From the NCBI GenBank assembly GCA_032622095.1, contig CP136068.1, positions 163,885,465 to 163,949,464 on the forward strand: 64,000 nt of DNA, given 5' to 3'. Of this stretch, positions 27,801 through 40,838 are shown piece after piece. The translations under genes and the position numbers were made by a program. Each line of letters starts with the position of its first letter. The first letter of the stretch is position 1. The notes beneath the pieces were generated by a model. The model was not told where the DNA came from. It did not search any database and worked only from the letters and a program-made list of their open reading frames with translations. The DNA is from Siphonodentalium dalli (lineage: Eukaryota > Mollusca > Scaphopoda > Gadilida > Siphonodentaliidae).

Positions 27801-30800
27801 CATCCGGAATACGAGCCCGATGCCACCCTGTGTATGTTGGTCTGTCATCCGGTATACGAGCCCGATGCCACCCGGTGTAAGTTGGTCTGGCATCCGGAAT
27901 ACGAGCCCGATGCCACCCGGTGTAAGTTGGTCTGTCGTCCGGAATACGAGCCCGATGCCACCCGGTGTAAGTTTGTCTGTCATCCGGAATACGAGCCCGA
28001 TGCCACCCGGTGTAAGTTGGTCTGTCATCCGGAATACGAGCCCGATGCCACCCGGTGTAAGTTGGTCTGTCATCCGGAATACGAGCCCGATGCCACCCGG
28101 TGTAAGTTGGTCTGGCATCCGGAATACGAGCCCGATGCCACCCGGTGTAAGTTGGTCTGTCATCCGGAATAAGAGTCCGATGACAGCCGGTGTAAGTTGG
28201 TCTGTCATCCGGAATACGAGCCCGATGCCACCCGGTGTAAGTTGGTCTGTCGTCCGGAATACGAGCCCGATGCCACCCGGTGTAAGTTTGTCTGTCATCC
28301 GTAATACGAGCCCGATGCCACCCGGTGTAAGTTGGTCTGTCATCCGGAATATGAGCCAGATGCCACCCGGTGTAAGTTGGTCTGTCATCCGGAATACGAG
28401 CCCGATGCCACCCGGTGTAAGTTGGTCTGTCATCCGGAATACGAGCCCGATGCCACCTGGTGTAAGTTGGTCTGTCATCCGGAATACGAGCCCGATGCCA
28501 CCCGGTGTAAGTTGGTCTGGCATCCGGAATACGAGCCCGATGCCACCCGGTGTAAGTCGGTCTGTCATCCAGAATAAGAGTCCGATGACAGCCTGTGTAA
28601 GTTGGTCTGTCATCCGGAATACGAGCCCGATGCCACCCGGTGTAAGTTGGTCTGTCATCCGGAATAAGAGTCCGATGACAGCCGGTGTAAGTTGGTCTGT
28701 CATCCGGAATACGAGCCCGATGCCACCCGGTGTAAGTTGGTCTGTCGTCCGGAATACGAGCCCGATGCCACCCGGTGTAAGTTTGTCTGTCATCTGGAAT
28801 ACGAGCCCGATGCCACCCGGTGTAAGTTGGTCTGTCATCCGGAATACGAGCCCGATGCCACCCGGTGTTAGTTGGTCTGGCGTCCGGAATACGAGCCCGA
28901 TGCCACCCGGTGTAAGTTGGTCTGGCGTCCGGAATACGAGCCCGATGCCACCCGGTGTAAGTTGGTCTGTCATCCGGAATACGAGCCCGATGCCACCCGG
29001 TGTAAGTTGGTCTGGCGTCGGAATACGAGCCCGATGCCACCCGGTGTAAGTTGGTCTGGCATCCGGAATACGAGCCCGATGCCACCCGGTGTAAGTTGAT
29101 CTGGCATCCGGAATATGAGCCCGATGCCACCCGGTGTAAGTTGGTCTGTCATCCGGAATATGAGCCCGATGCCACCCGGTGTAAGTTGGTCTGTCATCCG
29201 GAATACGAGCCCGATGCCACCCGGTGTAAGTTGGTCTGGCGTCCGGAATACGAGCCCGATGCCACCCGGTGTAAGTTGGTCTGGCGTCCGGAATACGAGC
29301 CCGATGCCACCCGGTGTAAGTTGGTCTGGCGTCGGAATACGAGCCCGATGCCACCCGGTGTAAGTTGGTCTGGCATCCGGAATACGAGCCCGATGCCACC
29401 CGGTGTAAGTTGATCTGGCATCCGGAATATGAGCCCGATGCCACCCGGTGTAAGTTGGTCTGTCGTCCGGAATACGAGCCCGATGCCACCCGGTGTAAGT
29501 TGGTATGTCATCCGGAATACGAGCCCGATGCCACCCGGTGTAAGTTGGTCTGTCATCCGGAATACGAGCCCGATGCCACCTGGTGTAAGTTGGTCTGTCA
29601 TCCGGAATACGAGCCCGATGCCACCCGGTGTAAGTTGGTCTGGCATCCGGAATACGAGCCCGATGCCACCCGGTGTAAGTTGGTCTGTCATCCGGAATAA
29701 GAGTCCGATGACAGCCTGTGTAAGTTGGTCTGTCATCCGGAATACGAGCCCGATGCCACCCGGTATAAGTTGGTCTGTCATCCGGAATAAGAGTCCGATG
29801 ACAGCCGGTGTAAGTTGGTCTGTCATCCGGAATACGAGCCCGATGCCACCCGGTGTAAGTTGGTCTGTCGTCCGGAATACGAGCCCGATGCCACCCGGTG
29901 TAAGTTTGTCTGTCATCTGGAATACGAGCCCGATGCCACCCGGTGTAAGTTGGTCTGTCATCCGGAATACGAGCCCGATGCCACCCGGTGTAAGTTGGTC
30001 TGTCATCCGGAATACGAGCCCGATGCCACCCGGTGTAAGTTGGTCTGTCATCCGGAATATGAGTCCGATGCCACCCGGTGTAAGTTGGTCTGTCGTCCGG
30101 AATACGAGCCCGATGCCACCCGGTGTAAGTTGGTCTGTCGTCCGGAATACGAGCCCGATGCCACCCGGTGTAAGTTGGTCTGTCATCCGGAATACGAGCC
30201 CGATGCCACCCGGTGTAAGTTGGTCTGTCATCCGGAATACGAGCCCGATGCCACCCGGTGTAAGTTGGTCTGGCGTCCGGAATACGAGCCCGATGCCACC
30301 CGGTGTAAGTTGGTCTGGCGTCCGGAATACGAGCCCGATGCCACCCGGTGTAAGTTGGTCTGTCATCCGGAATACGAGCCCGATGCCACCCGGTGTAAGT
30401 TGGTCTGGCGTCGGAATACGAGCCCGATGCCACCCGGTGTAAGTTGCTCTGGCATCCGGAATACGAGCCCGATGCCACCCGGTGTAAGTTGATCTGGCAT
30501 CCGGAATATGAGCCCGATGCCACCCGGTGTAAGTTGGTCTGTCGTCCGGAATACGAGCCCGATGCCACCCGGTGTAAGTTGGTATGTCATCCGGAATACG
30601 AGCCCGATGCCACCCGGTGTAAGTTGGTCTGTCATCCGGAATACGAGCCCGATGCCACCTGGTGTAAGTTGGTCTGTCATCCGGAATACGAGCCCGATGC
30701 CACCCGGTGTAAGTTGGTCTGGCATCCGAAATACGAGCCCGATGCCACCCGGTGTAAGTCGGTCTGTCATCCAGAATAAGAGTCCGATGACAGCCTGTGT

Positions 30801-33800
30801 AAGTTGGTCTGTCATCCGGAATACGAGCCCGATGCCACCCGGTGTAAGTTGGTCTGTCATCCGGAATAAGAGTCCGATGACAGCCGGTGTAAGTTGGTCT
30901 GTCATCCGGAATACGAGCCCGATGCCACCCGGTGTAAGTTGGTCTGTCGTCCGGAATACGAGCCCGATGCCACCCGGTGTAAGTTTGTCTGTCATCTGGA
31001 ATACGAGCCCGATGCCACCCGGTGTAAGTTGGTCTGTCATCCGGAATACGAGCCCGATGCCACCCGGTGTTAGTTGGTCTGGCGTCCGGAATACGAGCCC
31101 GATGCCACCCGGTGTAAGTTGGTCTGGCGTCCGGAATACGAGCCCGATGCCACCCGGTGTAAGTTGGTCTGTCATCCGGAATACGAGCCCGATGCCACCC
31201 GGTGTAAGTTGGTCTGTCATCCGGAATACGAGCCCGATGCCACCCGGTGTAAGTTGGTCTGGCATCCGGAATACGAGCCCGATGCCACCCGGTGTAAGTT
31301 GATCTGGCATCCGGAATATGAGCCCGATGCCACCCGGTGTAAGTTGGTCTGTCATCCGGAATATGAGCCCGATGCCACCCGGTGTAAGTTGGTCTGTCAT
31401 CCGGAATACGAGCCCGATGCCACCCGGTGTAAGTTGGTCTGTCATCCGGATTACGAGCCCGATGCCACCCGGTGTAAGTTGGTCTGTCATCCGGAATATG
31501 AGCCCGATGCCACCCGGTGTAAGTTGGTCTGTCATCCGGAATATGAGCCCGATGCCACCCGGTGTAAGTTGGTCTGTCATCCGGAATATGAGCCCGATGC
31601 CACCCGGTGTAAGTTGGTCTGTCGTCCGGAATACGAGCCCGATGCCACCCGGTGTAAGTTGGTCTGTTTTCCGGAATACGAGCCCGATGCCACCCGGTGT
31701 AAGTTGGTCTGTCATCCGGAATACGAGCCCGATGCCACCCGGTGTAAGTTGGTTTGTCATCCGGAATATGAGCCCGATGCCACCCGGTGTAAGTTGGTCT
31801 GTCATCCGGAATATGAGCCGGATGCCACCCGGTATAAGTTGGTCTGTCATCCGGAATACGAGCCCGATGCCACCCGGTGTAAGTTGGTCTGTCATCCGGA
31901 ATACGAGCCCGATGCCACCCTGTGTAAGTTGGTCTGTCATCCGGAATACGAGCCCGATGCCACCCGGTGTAAGTTGGTCTGGCGTCGGAATACGAGCCCG
32001 ATGCCACCGGTGTAAGTTGGTCTGGCGTCCGGAATACGAGCCCGATGCCACCCGGTGTAAGTTGATCTGGCATCCGGAATATGAGCCCGATGCCACCCGG
32101 TGTAAGTTGGTCTGTCGTCCGGAATACGAGCCCGATGCCACCCGGTGTAAGTTGGTCTGTCATCCGGAATACGAGCCCGATGCCACCCTGTGTATGTTGG
32201 TCTGTCATCCGGTATACGAGCCCGATGCCACCCGGTGTAAGTTGGTCTGGCATCCGGAATACGAGCCCGATGCCACCCGGTGTAAGTTGGTCTGTCATCC
32301 GGAATAAGAGTCCGATGACAGCCGGTGTAAGTTGGTCTGTCATCCGGAATACGAGCCCGATGCCACCCGGTGTAAGTTGGTCTGTCGTCCGGAATACGAG
32401 CCCGATGCCACCCGGTGTAAGTTTGTCTGTCATCCGGAATACGAGCCCGATGCCACCCGGTGTAAGTTGGTCTGTCATCCGGAATACGAGCCCGATGCCA
32501 CCCGGTGTAAGTTGGTCTGTCATCCGGAATACGAGCCCGATGCCACCCGGTGTAAGTTGGTCTGGCATCCGGAATACGAGCCCGATGCCACCCGGTGTAA
32601 GTTGGTCTGTCATCCGGAATAAGAGTCCGATGACAGCCGGTGTAAGTTGGTCTGTCATCCGGAATACGAGCCCGATGCCACCCGGTGTAAGTTGGTCTGT
32701 CGTCCGGAATACGAGCCCGATGCCACCCGGTGTAAGTTTGTCTGTCATCCGTAATACGAGCCCGATGCCACCCGGTGTAAGTTGGTCTGTCATCCGGAAT
32801 ATGAGCCAGATGCCACCCGGTGTAAGTTGGTCTGTCATCCGGAATACGAGCCCGATGCCACCCGGTGGAAGTTGGTCTGTCATCCGGAATATGAGCCCGA
32901 TGCCACCCGGTGTAAGTTGGTCTGTCATCCGGAATATGAGCCCGATGCCACCCGGTGTAAGTTGGTCTGTCATCCGGAATATGAGCCCGATGCCACCCGG
33001 TGTAAGTTGGTCTGTCGTCCGGAATACGAGTCCGATGCCACCCGGTGTAAGTTGGTCTGTTATCCGGAATACGAGCCCGATGCCACCCGGTGTAAGTTGG
33101 TCTGTCATCCGGAATACGAGCCCGATGCCACCCGGTGTAAGTTGGTTTGTCATCCGGAATATGAGCCCGATGCCACCCGGTGTAAGTTGGTATGTCATCC
33201 GGAATATGAGCCCGATGCCACCCGGTGTAAGTTGGTCTGTCATCCGGAATATGAGCCCGATGCCACCCGGTGTAAGTTGGTCTGTCATCCGGAATACGAG
33301 CCCGATGCCACCCGGTGTAAGTTGGTCTGGCATCCGGAATACGAGCCCGATGCCACCCGGTGTAAGTTGGTCTGTCATCCGGAATAAGAGTCCGATGACA
33401 GCCTGTGTAAGTTGGTCTGGCATCCGGAATACGAGCCCGATGCCACCCGGTGTAAGTTGATCTGGCATCCGGAATATGAGCCCGATGCCACCCGGTGTAA
33501 GTTGGTCTGTCGTCCGGAATACGAGCCCGATGCCACCCGGTGTAAGTTGGTATGTTATCCGGAATACGAGCCCGATGCCACCCGGTGTAAGTTGGTCTGT
33601 CATCCGGAATACGAGCCCGATGCCACCTGGTGTAAGTTGGTCTGTCATCCGGAATACGAGCCCGATGCCACCCGGTGTAAGTTGGTCTGGCATCCGGAAT
33701 ACGAGCCCGATGCCACCCGGTGTAAGTCGGTCTGTCATCCAGAATAAGAGTCCGATGACAGCCTGTGTAAGTTGGTCTGTCATCCGGAATACGAGCCCGA

Positions 33801-36800
33801 TGCCACCCGGTGTAAGTTGGTCTGTCATCCGGAATAAGAGTCCGATGACAGCCGGTGTAAGTTGGTCTGTCATCCGGAATACGAGCCCGATGCCACCCGG
33901 TGTAAGTTGGTCTGTCGTCCGGAATACGAGCCCGATGCCACCCGGTGTAAGTTTGTCTGTCATCTGGAATACGAGCCCGATGCCACCCGGTGTAAGTTGG
34001 TCTGTCATCCGGAATACGAGCCCGATGCCACCCGGTGTTAGTTGGTCTGGCGTCCGGAATACGAGCCCGATGCCACCCGGTGTAAGTTGGTCTGGCGTCC
34101 GGAATACGAGCCCGATGCCACCCGGTGTAAGTTGGTCTGTCATCCGGAATACGAGCCCGATGCCACCCGGTGTAAGTTGGTCTGGCGTCGGAATACGAGC
34201 CCGATGCCACCCGGTGTAAGTTGGTCTGGCATCCGGAATACGAGCCCGATGCCACCCGGTGTAAGTTGATCTGGCATCCGGAATATGAGCCCGATGCCAC
34301 CCGGTGTAAGTTGGTCTGTCATCCGGAATATGAGCCCGATGCCACCCGGTGTAAGTTGGTCTGTCATCCGGAATACGAGCCCGATGCCACCCGGTGTAAG
34401 TTGGTCTGGCGTCCGGAATACGAGCCCGATGCCACCCGGTGTAAGTTGGTCTGGCGTCCGGAATACGAGCCCGATGCCACCCGGTGTAAGTTGGTCTGGC
34501 GTCGGAATACGAGCCCGATGCCACCCGGTGTAAGTTGGTCTGGCATCCGGAATACGAGCCCGATGCCACCCGGTGTAAGTTGATCTGGCATCCGGAATAT
34601 GAGCCCGATGCCACCCGGTGTAAGTTGGTCTGTCGTCCGGAATACGAGCCCGATGCCACCCGGTGTAAGTTGGTATGTCATCCGGAATACGAGCCCGATG
34701 CCACCCGGTGTAAGTTGGTCTGTCATCCGGAATACGAGCCCGATGCCACCTGGTGTAAGTTGGTCTGTCATCCGGAATACGAGCCCGATGCCACCCGGTG
34801 TAAGTTGGTCTGGCATCCGGAATACGAGCCCGATGCCACCCGGTGTAAGTTGGTCTGTCATCCGGAATAAGAGTCCGATGACAGCCTGTGTAAGTTGGTC
34901 TGTCATCCGGAATACGAGCCCGATGCCACCCGGTATAAGTTGGTCTGTCATCCGGAATAAGAGTCCGATGACAGCCGGTGTAAGTTGGTCTGTCATCCGG
35001 AATACGAGCCCGATGCCACCCGGTGTAAGTTGGTCTGTCGTCCGGAATACGAGCCCGATGCCACCCGGTGTAAGTTTGTCTGTCATCTGGAATACGAGCC
35101 CGATGCCACCCGGTGTAAGTTGGTCTGTCATCCGGAATACGAGCCCGATGCCACCCGGTGTAAGTTGGTCTGTCATCCGGAATACGAGCCCGATGCCACC
35201 CGGTGTAAGTTGGTCTGTCGTCCGGAATACGAGCCCGATGCCACCCGGTGTAAGTTGGTCTGTCGTCCGGAATACGAGCCCGATGCCACCCGGTGTAAGT
35301 TGGTCTGTCATCCGGAATACGAGCCCGATGCCACCCGGTGTAAGTTGGTCTGTCATCCGGAATACGAGCCCGATGCCACCCGGTGTAAGTTGGTCTGGCG
35401 TCCGGAATACGAGCCCGATGCCACCCGGTGTAAGTTGGTCTGGCGTCCGGAATACGAGCCCGATGCCACCCGGTGTAAGTTGGTCTGTCATCCGGAATAC
35501 GAGCCCGATGCCACCCGGTGTAAGTTGGTCTGGCGTCGGAATACGAGCCCGATGCCACCCGGTGTAAGTTGCTCTGGCATCCGGAATACGAGCCCGATGC
35601 CACCCGGTGTAAGTTGATCTGGCATCCGGAATATGAGCCCGATGCCACCCGGTGTAAGTTGGTCTGTCGTCCGGAATACGAGCCCGATGCCACCCGGTGT
35701 AAGTTGGTATGTCATCCGGAATACGAGCCCGATGCCACCCGGTGTAAGTTGGTCTGTCATCCGGAATACGAGCCCGATGCCACCTGGTGTAAGTTGGTCT
35801 GTCATCCGGAATACGAGCCCGATGCCACCCGGTGTAAGTTGGTCTGGCATCCGAAATACGAGCCCGATGCCACCCGGTGTAAGTCGGTCTGTCATCCAGA
35901 ATAAGAGTCCGATGACAGCCTGTGTAAGTTGGTCTGTCATCCGGAATACGAGCCCGATGCCACCCGGTGTAAGTTGGTCTGTCATCCGGAATAAGAGTCC
36001 GATGACAGCCGGTGTAAGTTGGTCTGTCATCCGGAATACGAGCCCGATGCCACCCGGTGTAAGTTGGTCTGTCGTCCGGAATACGAGCCCGATGCCACCC
36101 GGTGTAAGTTTGTCTGTCATCTGGAATACGAGCCCGATGCCACCCGGTGTAAGTTGGTCTGTCATCCGGAATACGAGCCCGATGCCACCCGGTGTTAGTT
36201 GGTCTGGCGTCCGGAATACGAGCCCGATGCCACCCGGTGTAAGTTGGTCTGGCGTCCGGAATACGAGCCCGATGCCACCCGGTGTAAGTTGGTCTGTCAT
36301 CCGGAATACGAGCCCGATGCCACCCGGTGTAAGTTGGTCTGTCATCCGGAATACGAGCCCGATGCCACCCGGTGTAAGTTGGTCTGGCATCCGGAATACG
36401 AGCCCGATGCCACCCGGTGTAAGTTGATCTGGCATCCGGAATATGAGCCCGATGCCACCCGGTGTAAGTTGGTCTGTCATCCGGAATATGAGCCCGATGC
36501 CACCCGGTGTAAGTTGGTCTGTCATCCGGAATACGAGCCCGATGCCACCCGGTGTAAGTTGGTCTGTCATCCGGATTACGAGCCCGATGCCACCCGGTGT
36601 AAGTTGGTCTGTCATCCGGAATATGAGCCCGATGCCACCCGGTGTAAGTTGGTCTGTCATCCGGAATATGAGCCCGATGCCACCCGGTGTAAGTTGGTCT
36701 GTCATCCGGAATATGAGCCCGATGCCACCCGGTGTAAGTTGGTCTGTCGTCCGGAATACGAGCCCGATGCCACCCGGTGTAAGTTGGTCTGTTTTCCGGA

Positions 36801-39800
36801 ATACGAGCCCGATGCCACCCGGTGTAAGTTGGTCTGTCATCCGGAATACGAGCCCGATGCCACCCGGTGTAAGTTGGTTTGTCATCCGGAATATGAGCCC
36901 GATGCCACCCGGTGTAAGTTGGTCTGTCATCCGGAATATGAGCCGGATGCCACCCGGTATAAGTTGGTCTGTCATCCGGAATACGAGCCCGATGCCACCC
37001 GGTGTAAGTTGGTCTGTCATCCGGAATACGAGCCCGATGCCACCCTGTGTAAGTTGGTCTGTCATCCGGAATACGAGCCCGATGCCACCCGGTGTAAGTT
37101 GGTCTGGCGTCGGAATACGAGCCCGATGCCACCGGTGTAAGTTGGTCTGGCGTCCGGAATACGAGCCCGATGCCACCCGGTGTAAGTTGATCTGGCATCC
37201 GGAATATGAGCCCGATGCCACCCGGTGTAAGTTGGTCTGTCGTCCGGAATACGAGCCCGATGCCACCCGGTGTAAGTTGGTCTGTCATCCGGAATACGAG
37301 CCCGATGCCACCCTGTGTATGTTGGTCTGTCATCCGGTATACGAGCCCGATGCCACCCGGTGTAAGTTGGTCTGGCATCCGGAATACGAGCCCGATGCCA
37401 CCCGGTGTAAGTTGGTCTGTCATCCGGAATAAGAGTCCGATGACAGCCGGTGTAAGTTGGTCTGTCATCCGGAATACGAGCCCGATGCCACCCGGTGTAA
37501 GTTGGTCTGTCGTCCGGAATACGAGCCCGATGCCACCCGGTGTAAGTTTGTCTGTCATCCGGAATACGAGCCCGATGCCACCCGGTGTAAGTTGGTCTGT
37601 CATCCGGAATACGAGCCCGATGCCACCCGGTGTAAGTTGGTCTGTCATCCGGAATACGAGCCCGATGCCACCCGGTGTAAGTTGGTCTGGCATCCGGAAT
37701 ACGAGCCCGATGCCACCCGGTGTAAGTTGGTCTGTCATCCGGAATAAGAGTCCGATGACAGCCGGTGTAAGTTGGTCTGTCATCCGGAATACGAGCCCGA
37801 TGCCACCCGGTGTAAGTTGGTCTGTCGTCCGGAATACGAGCCCGATGCCACCCGGTGTAAGTTTGTCTGTCATCCGTAATACGAGCCCGATGCCACCCGG
37901 TGTAAGTTGGTCTGTCATCCGGAATATGAGCCAGATGCCACCCGGTGTAAGTTGGTCTGTCATCCGGAATACGAGCCCGATGCCACCCGGTGGAAGTTGG
38001 TCTGTCATCCGGAATATGAGCCCGATGCCACCCGGTGTAAGTTGGTCTGTCATCCGGAATATGAGCCCGATGCCACCCGGTGTAAGTTGGTCTGTCATCC
38101 GGAATATGAGCCCGATGCCACCCGGTGTAAGTTGGTCTGTCGTCCGGAATACGAGCCCGATGCCACCCGGTGTAAGTTGGTCTGTTATCCGGAATACGAG
38201 CCCGATGCCACCCGGTGTAAGTTGGTCTGTCATCCGGAATACGAGCCCGATGCCACCCGGTGTAAGTTGGTTTGTCATCCGGAATATGAGCCCGATGCCA
38301 CCCGGTGTAAGTTGGTATGTCATCCGGAATATGAGCCCGATGCCACCCGGTGTAAGTTGGTCTGTCATCCGGAATATGAGCCCGATGCCACCCGGTGTAA
38401 GTTGGTCTGTCGTCCGGAATACGAGCCCGATGCCACCCGGTGTAAGTTGGTCTGTCATCCGGAATACAAGCCCGATGCCACCCGGTGTAAGTTGGTCTGT
38501 AATCCGGAATACGAGCCCGATGCCACCCGGTGTAAGTTGGTCTGTCATCCGGAATAAGAGTCCGATGACAGCCGGTGTAAGTTGGTCTGTCATCCGGAAT
38601 ACGAGCCGATGCCACCCGGTGTAAGTTGGTCTGTCGTCCGGAATACGAGCCCGATGCCACCCGGTGTAAGTTTGTCTGTCATCTGGAATACGAGCCCGAT
38701 GCCACCCGGTGTAAGTTGGTCTGTCATCCGGAATACGAGCCCGATGCCACCCGGTGTAAGTTGGTCTGTCATCCGGAATACGAGCCCGATGCCACCCGGT
38801 GTAAGTTGGTCTGTCATCCGGAAAATGAGTCCGATGCCACCCGGTGTAAGTTGGTCTGTCGTCCGGAATACGAGCCCGATGCCACCCGGTGTAAGTTGGT
38901 CTGTCATCCGGAATACGAGCCCGATGCCACCCGGTGTAAGTTGGTCTGGCGTCCGGAATACGAGCCCGATGCCACCCGGTGTAAGTTGGTCTGGCGTCCG
39001 GAATACGAGCCCGATGCCACCCGGTGTAAGTTGGTCTGTCATCCGGAATACGAGCCCGATGTCACCCGGTGTAAGTTGGTCTGGCGTCGAAATACGAGCC
39101 CGATGCCACCCGGTGTAAGTTGGTCTGGCATCCGGAATACGAGCCCGATGCCACCCGGTGTAAGTTGATCTGGCATCCGGAATATGAGCCCGATGCCACC
39201 CGGTGTAAGTTGGTCTGTCACCCGGAATATGAGCCCGATGCCACCCGGTGTAAGTTGGTCTGTCATCCGGAATACGAGCCCGATGCCACCCGGTGTAAGT
39301 TGGTCTGTCATCCGGAATACAAGCCCGATGCCACCCGGTGTAAGTTGGTCTGTCACCCGGAATATGAGCCCGATGCCACCCGGTGTAAGTTGGTCTGTCA
39401 TCCGGAATACGAGCCCGATGCCACCCGGTGTAAGTTGGTCTGTCATCCGGAATACAAGCCCGATGCCACCCGGTGTAAGTTGGTCTGTCATCCGGAATAT
39501 GATCCCGATGCCACCCGGTGTAAGTTGGTCTGTCATCCGGAATACGAGCCCGATGCCACCCGTTGTAAGTTGGTCTGTCATCCGGAATATGAGCCCGATG
39601 CCACCCGGTGTAAGTTGGTCTGGCATCCGGAATACGAGCCCGATGCCACCCGGTGTAAGTTGGTCTGTCATCCGGAATACAAGCCCGATGCCACCCGGTG
39701 TAAGTTGGTCTGTCATCCAGAATACGAGCCCGATGCCACCCGGTGTAAGTTGGTCTGTCATCCGGAATAAGAGTCCGATGACAGCCGGTGTAAGTTGGTC

Positions 39801-40838
39801 TGTCATCCGGAATACGAGCCCGATGCCACCCGGTGTAAGTTGGTCTGTCGGCCGGAATACGAGCCCGATGCCACCCGGTGTAAGTTTGTCTGTCATCCGG
39901 AATACGAGCCCGATGCCACCCGGTGTAAGTTGGTCTGTCATCCGGAATACGAGCCCAATGCCACCCGGTGTAAGTTGGTCTGTCATCCGGAATATGAGTC
40001 CGATGCCAGCCGGTGTAAGTTGGTCTGTCGTCCGGAATACGAGCCCGATGCCACCCGGTGTAAGTTGGTCTGTCGTCCGGAATACGAGCCCGATGCCACC
40101 CGGTGTAAGTTGGTCTGTCATCCGGAATACGAGCCCGATGCCACCCGGTGTAAGTTGGTCTGTCATCCGGAATACGAGCCCGATGCCACCCGGTGTAAGT
40201 TGGTCTGGCGTCCGGAATACGAGCCCGATGCCACCCGGTGTAAGTTGGTCTGTCATCCGGAATACGAGCCCGATGCCACCCGGTGTAAGTTGGTCTGTCG
40301 TCCGGAATACGAGCCCAATGCCACCCGGTGTAAGTTTGTCTGTCATCCGGAATACGAGCCCGATGCCACCCGGTGTAAGTTGGTCTGTCATCCGGAATAC
40401 GAGCCCGATGCCACCCGGTGTAAGTTCCGATGCCACCCGGTGTAAGTTGGTCTGTCATCCGGAATACGAGCCCGATGCCACCCGGTGTAAGTTGGTCTGT
40501 CATCCGGAATACGAGCCCGATGCCACCCGGTGTAAGTTGGTCTGGCGTCCGGAATACGAGCCCGATGCCACCCGGTGTAAGTTGGTCTGGCATCCGGAAT
40601 ACGAGCCCGATGCCACCCGGTGTAAATTGGTCTGTCATCCGGAATACGAGCCCGATGCCACCCGGTGTAAGTTGGTCTGGCGTAGGAATACGAGCCCGAT
40701 GCCACCCGGTGTAAGTTGGTCTGGCATCCGGAATACGAGCCCGATGCCACCCGGTGTAAGTTGATCTGGCATCCGGAATATGAGCCCGATGCCACCCGGT
40801 GTAAGTTGGTCTGTCATCCGGAATATGAGCCCGATGCC
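22730..40838 (-). repeat. Satellite orientation block B1
   Basis: Every monomer is reversed (GATGCCACCCGGTGTAAGTT on the plus strand). The block carries variants such as CATCCGGAATAAGAGTCC with ATGACAGCC, TTGATCTGGC and the 44-bp GGCGTCGGAATACG unit. The CAACGTGCG subtype is not seen in it. A unit near 40,426 is truncated, losing about 23 bp (GTAAGTTCCGATGCC). The block ends at about 40,839, where GATGCCA runs into TACCAACTTAC of forward monomers. Confidence 0.95.
24655..38600 (-). repeat. 4.3-5.2-kb higher-order repeat, three tandem copies
   Basis: The same long variant order starts at about 24,655, 28,970 and 34,140 (offsets 4,315 and 5,170). Internal marker segments recur at 26,129, 30,444 and 35,569 (offsets 4,315 and 5,125) and at 26,714, 31,074 and 36,199 (offsets 4,360 and 5,125). 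All four offsets are whole numbers of monomers (96, 115, 97 and 114) minus 5 bases, so each copy keeps the same five one-base deletions and differs by whole-monomer gains or losses. Shared rare marks include TTGCTCTGGC, GGTCTGTTTTCCGG, AATATGAGCCGG and GCATCCGAAATACG. The third copy ends near 38,600, where CGAGCCGATG marks a one-base loss. Confidence 0.88.

Noticed and set aside
29194-34659. An 1,821-codon minus-strand open frame and many similar frames, as repeat proteins
   Set aside because: They follow from a stop-free 45-bp monomer. Both strands are open in five of six frames, the frames are broken only by 44-bp units, and orientation switches pass straight through them. No start context, splice sites or flanking gene structure was seen.
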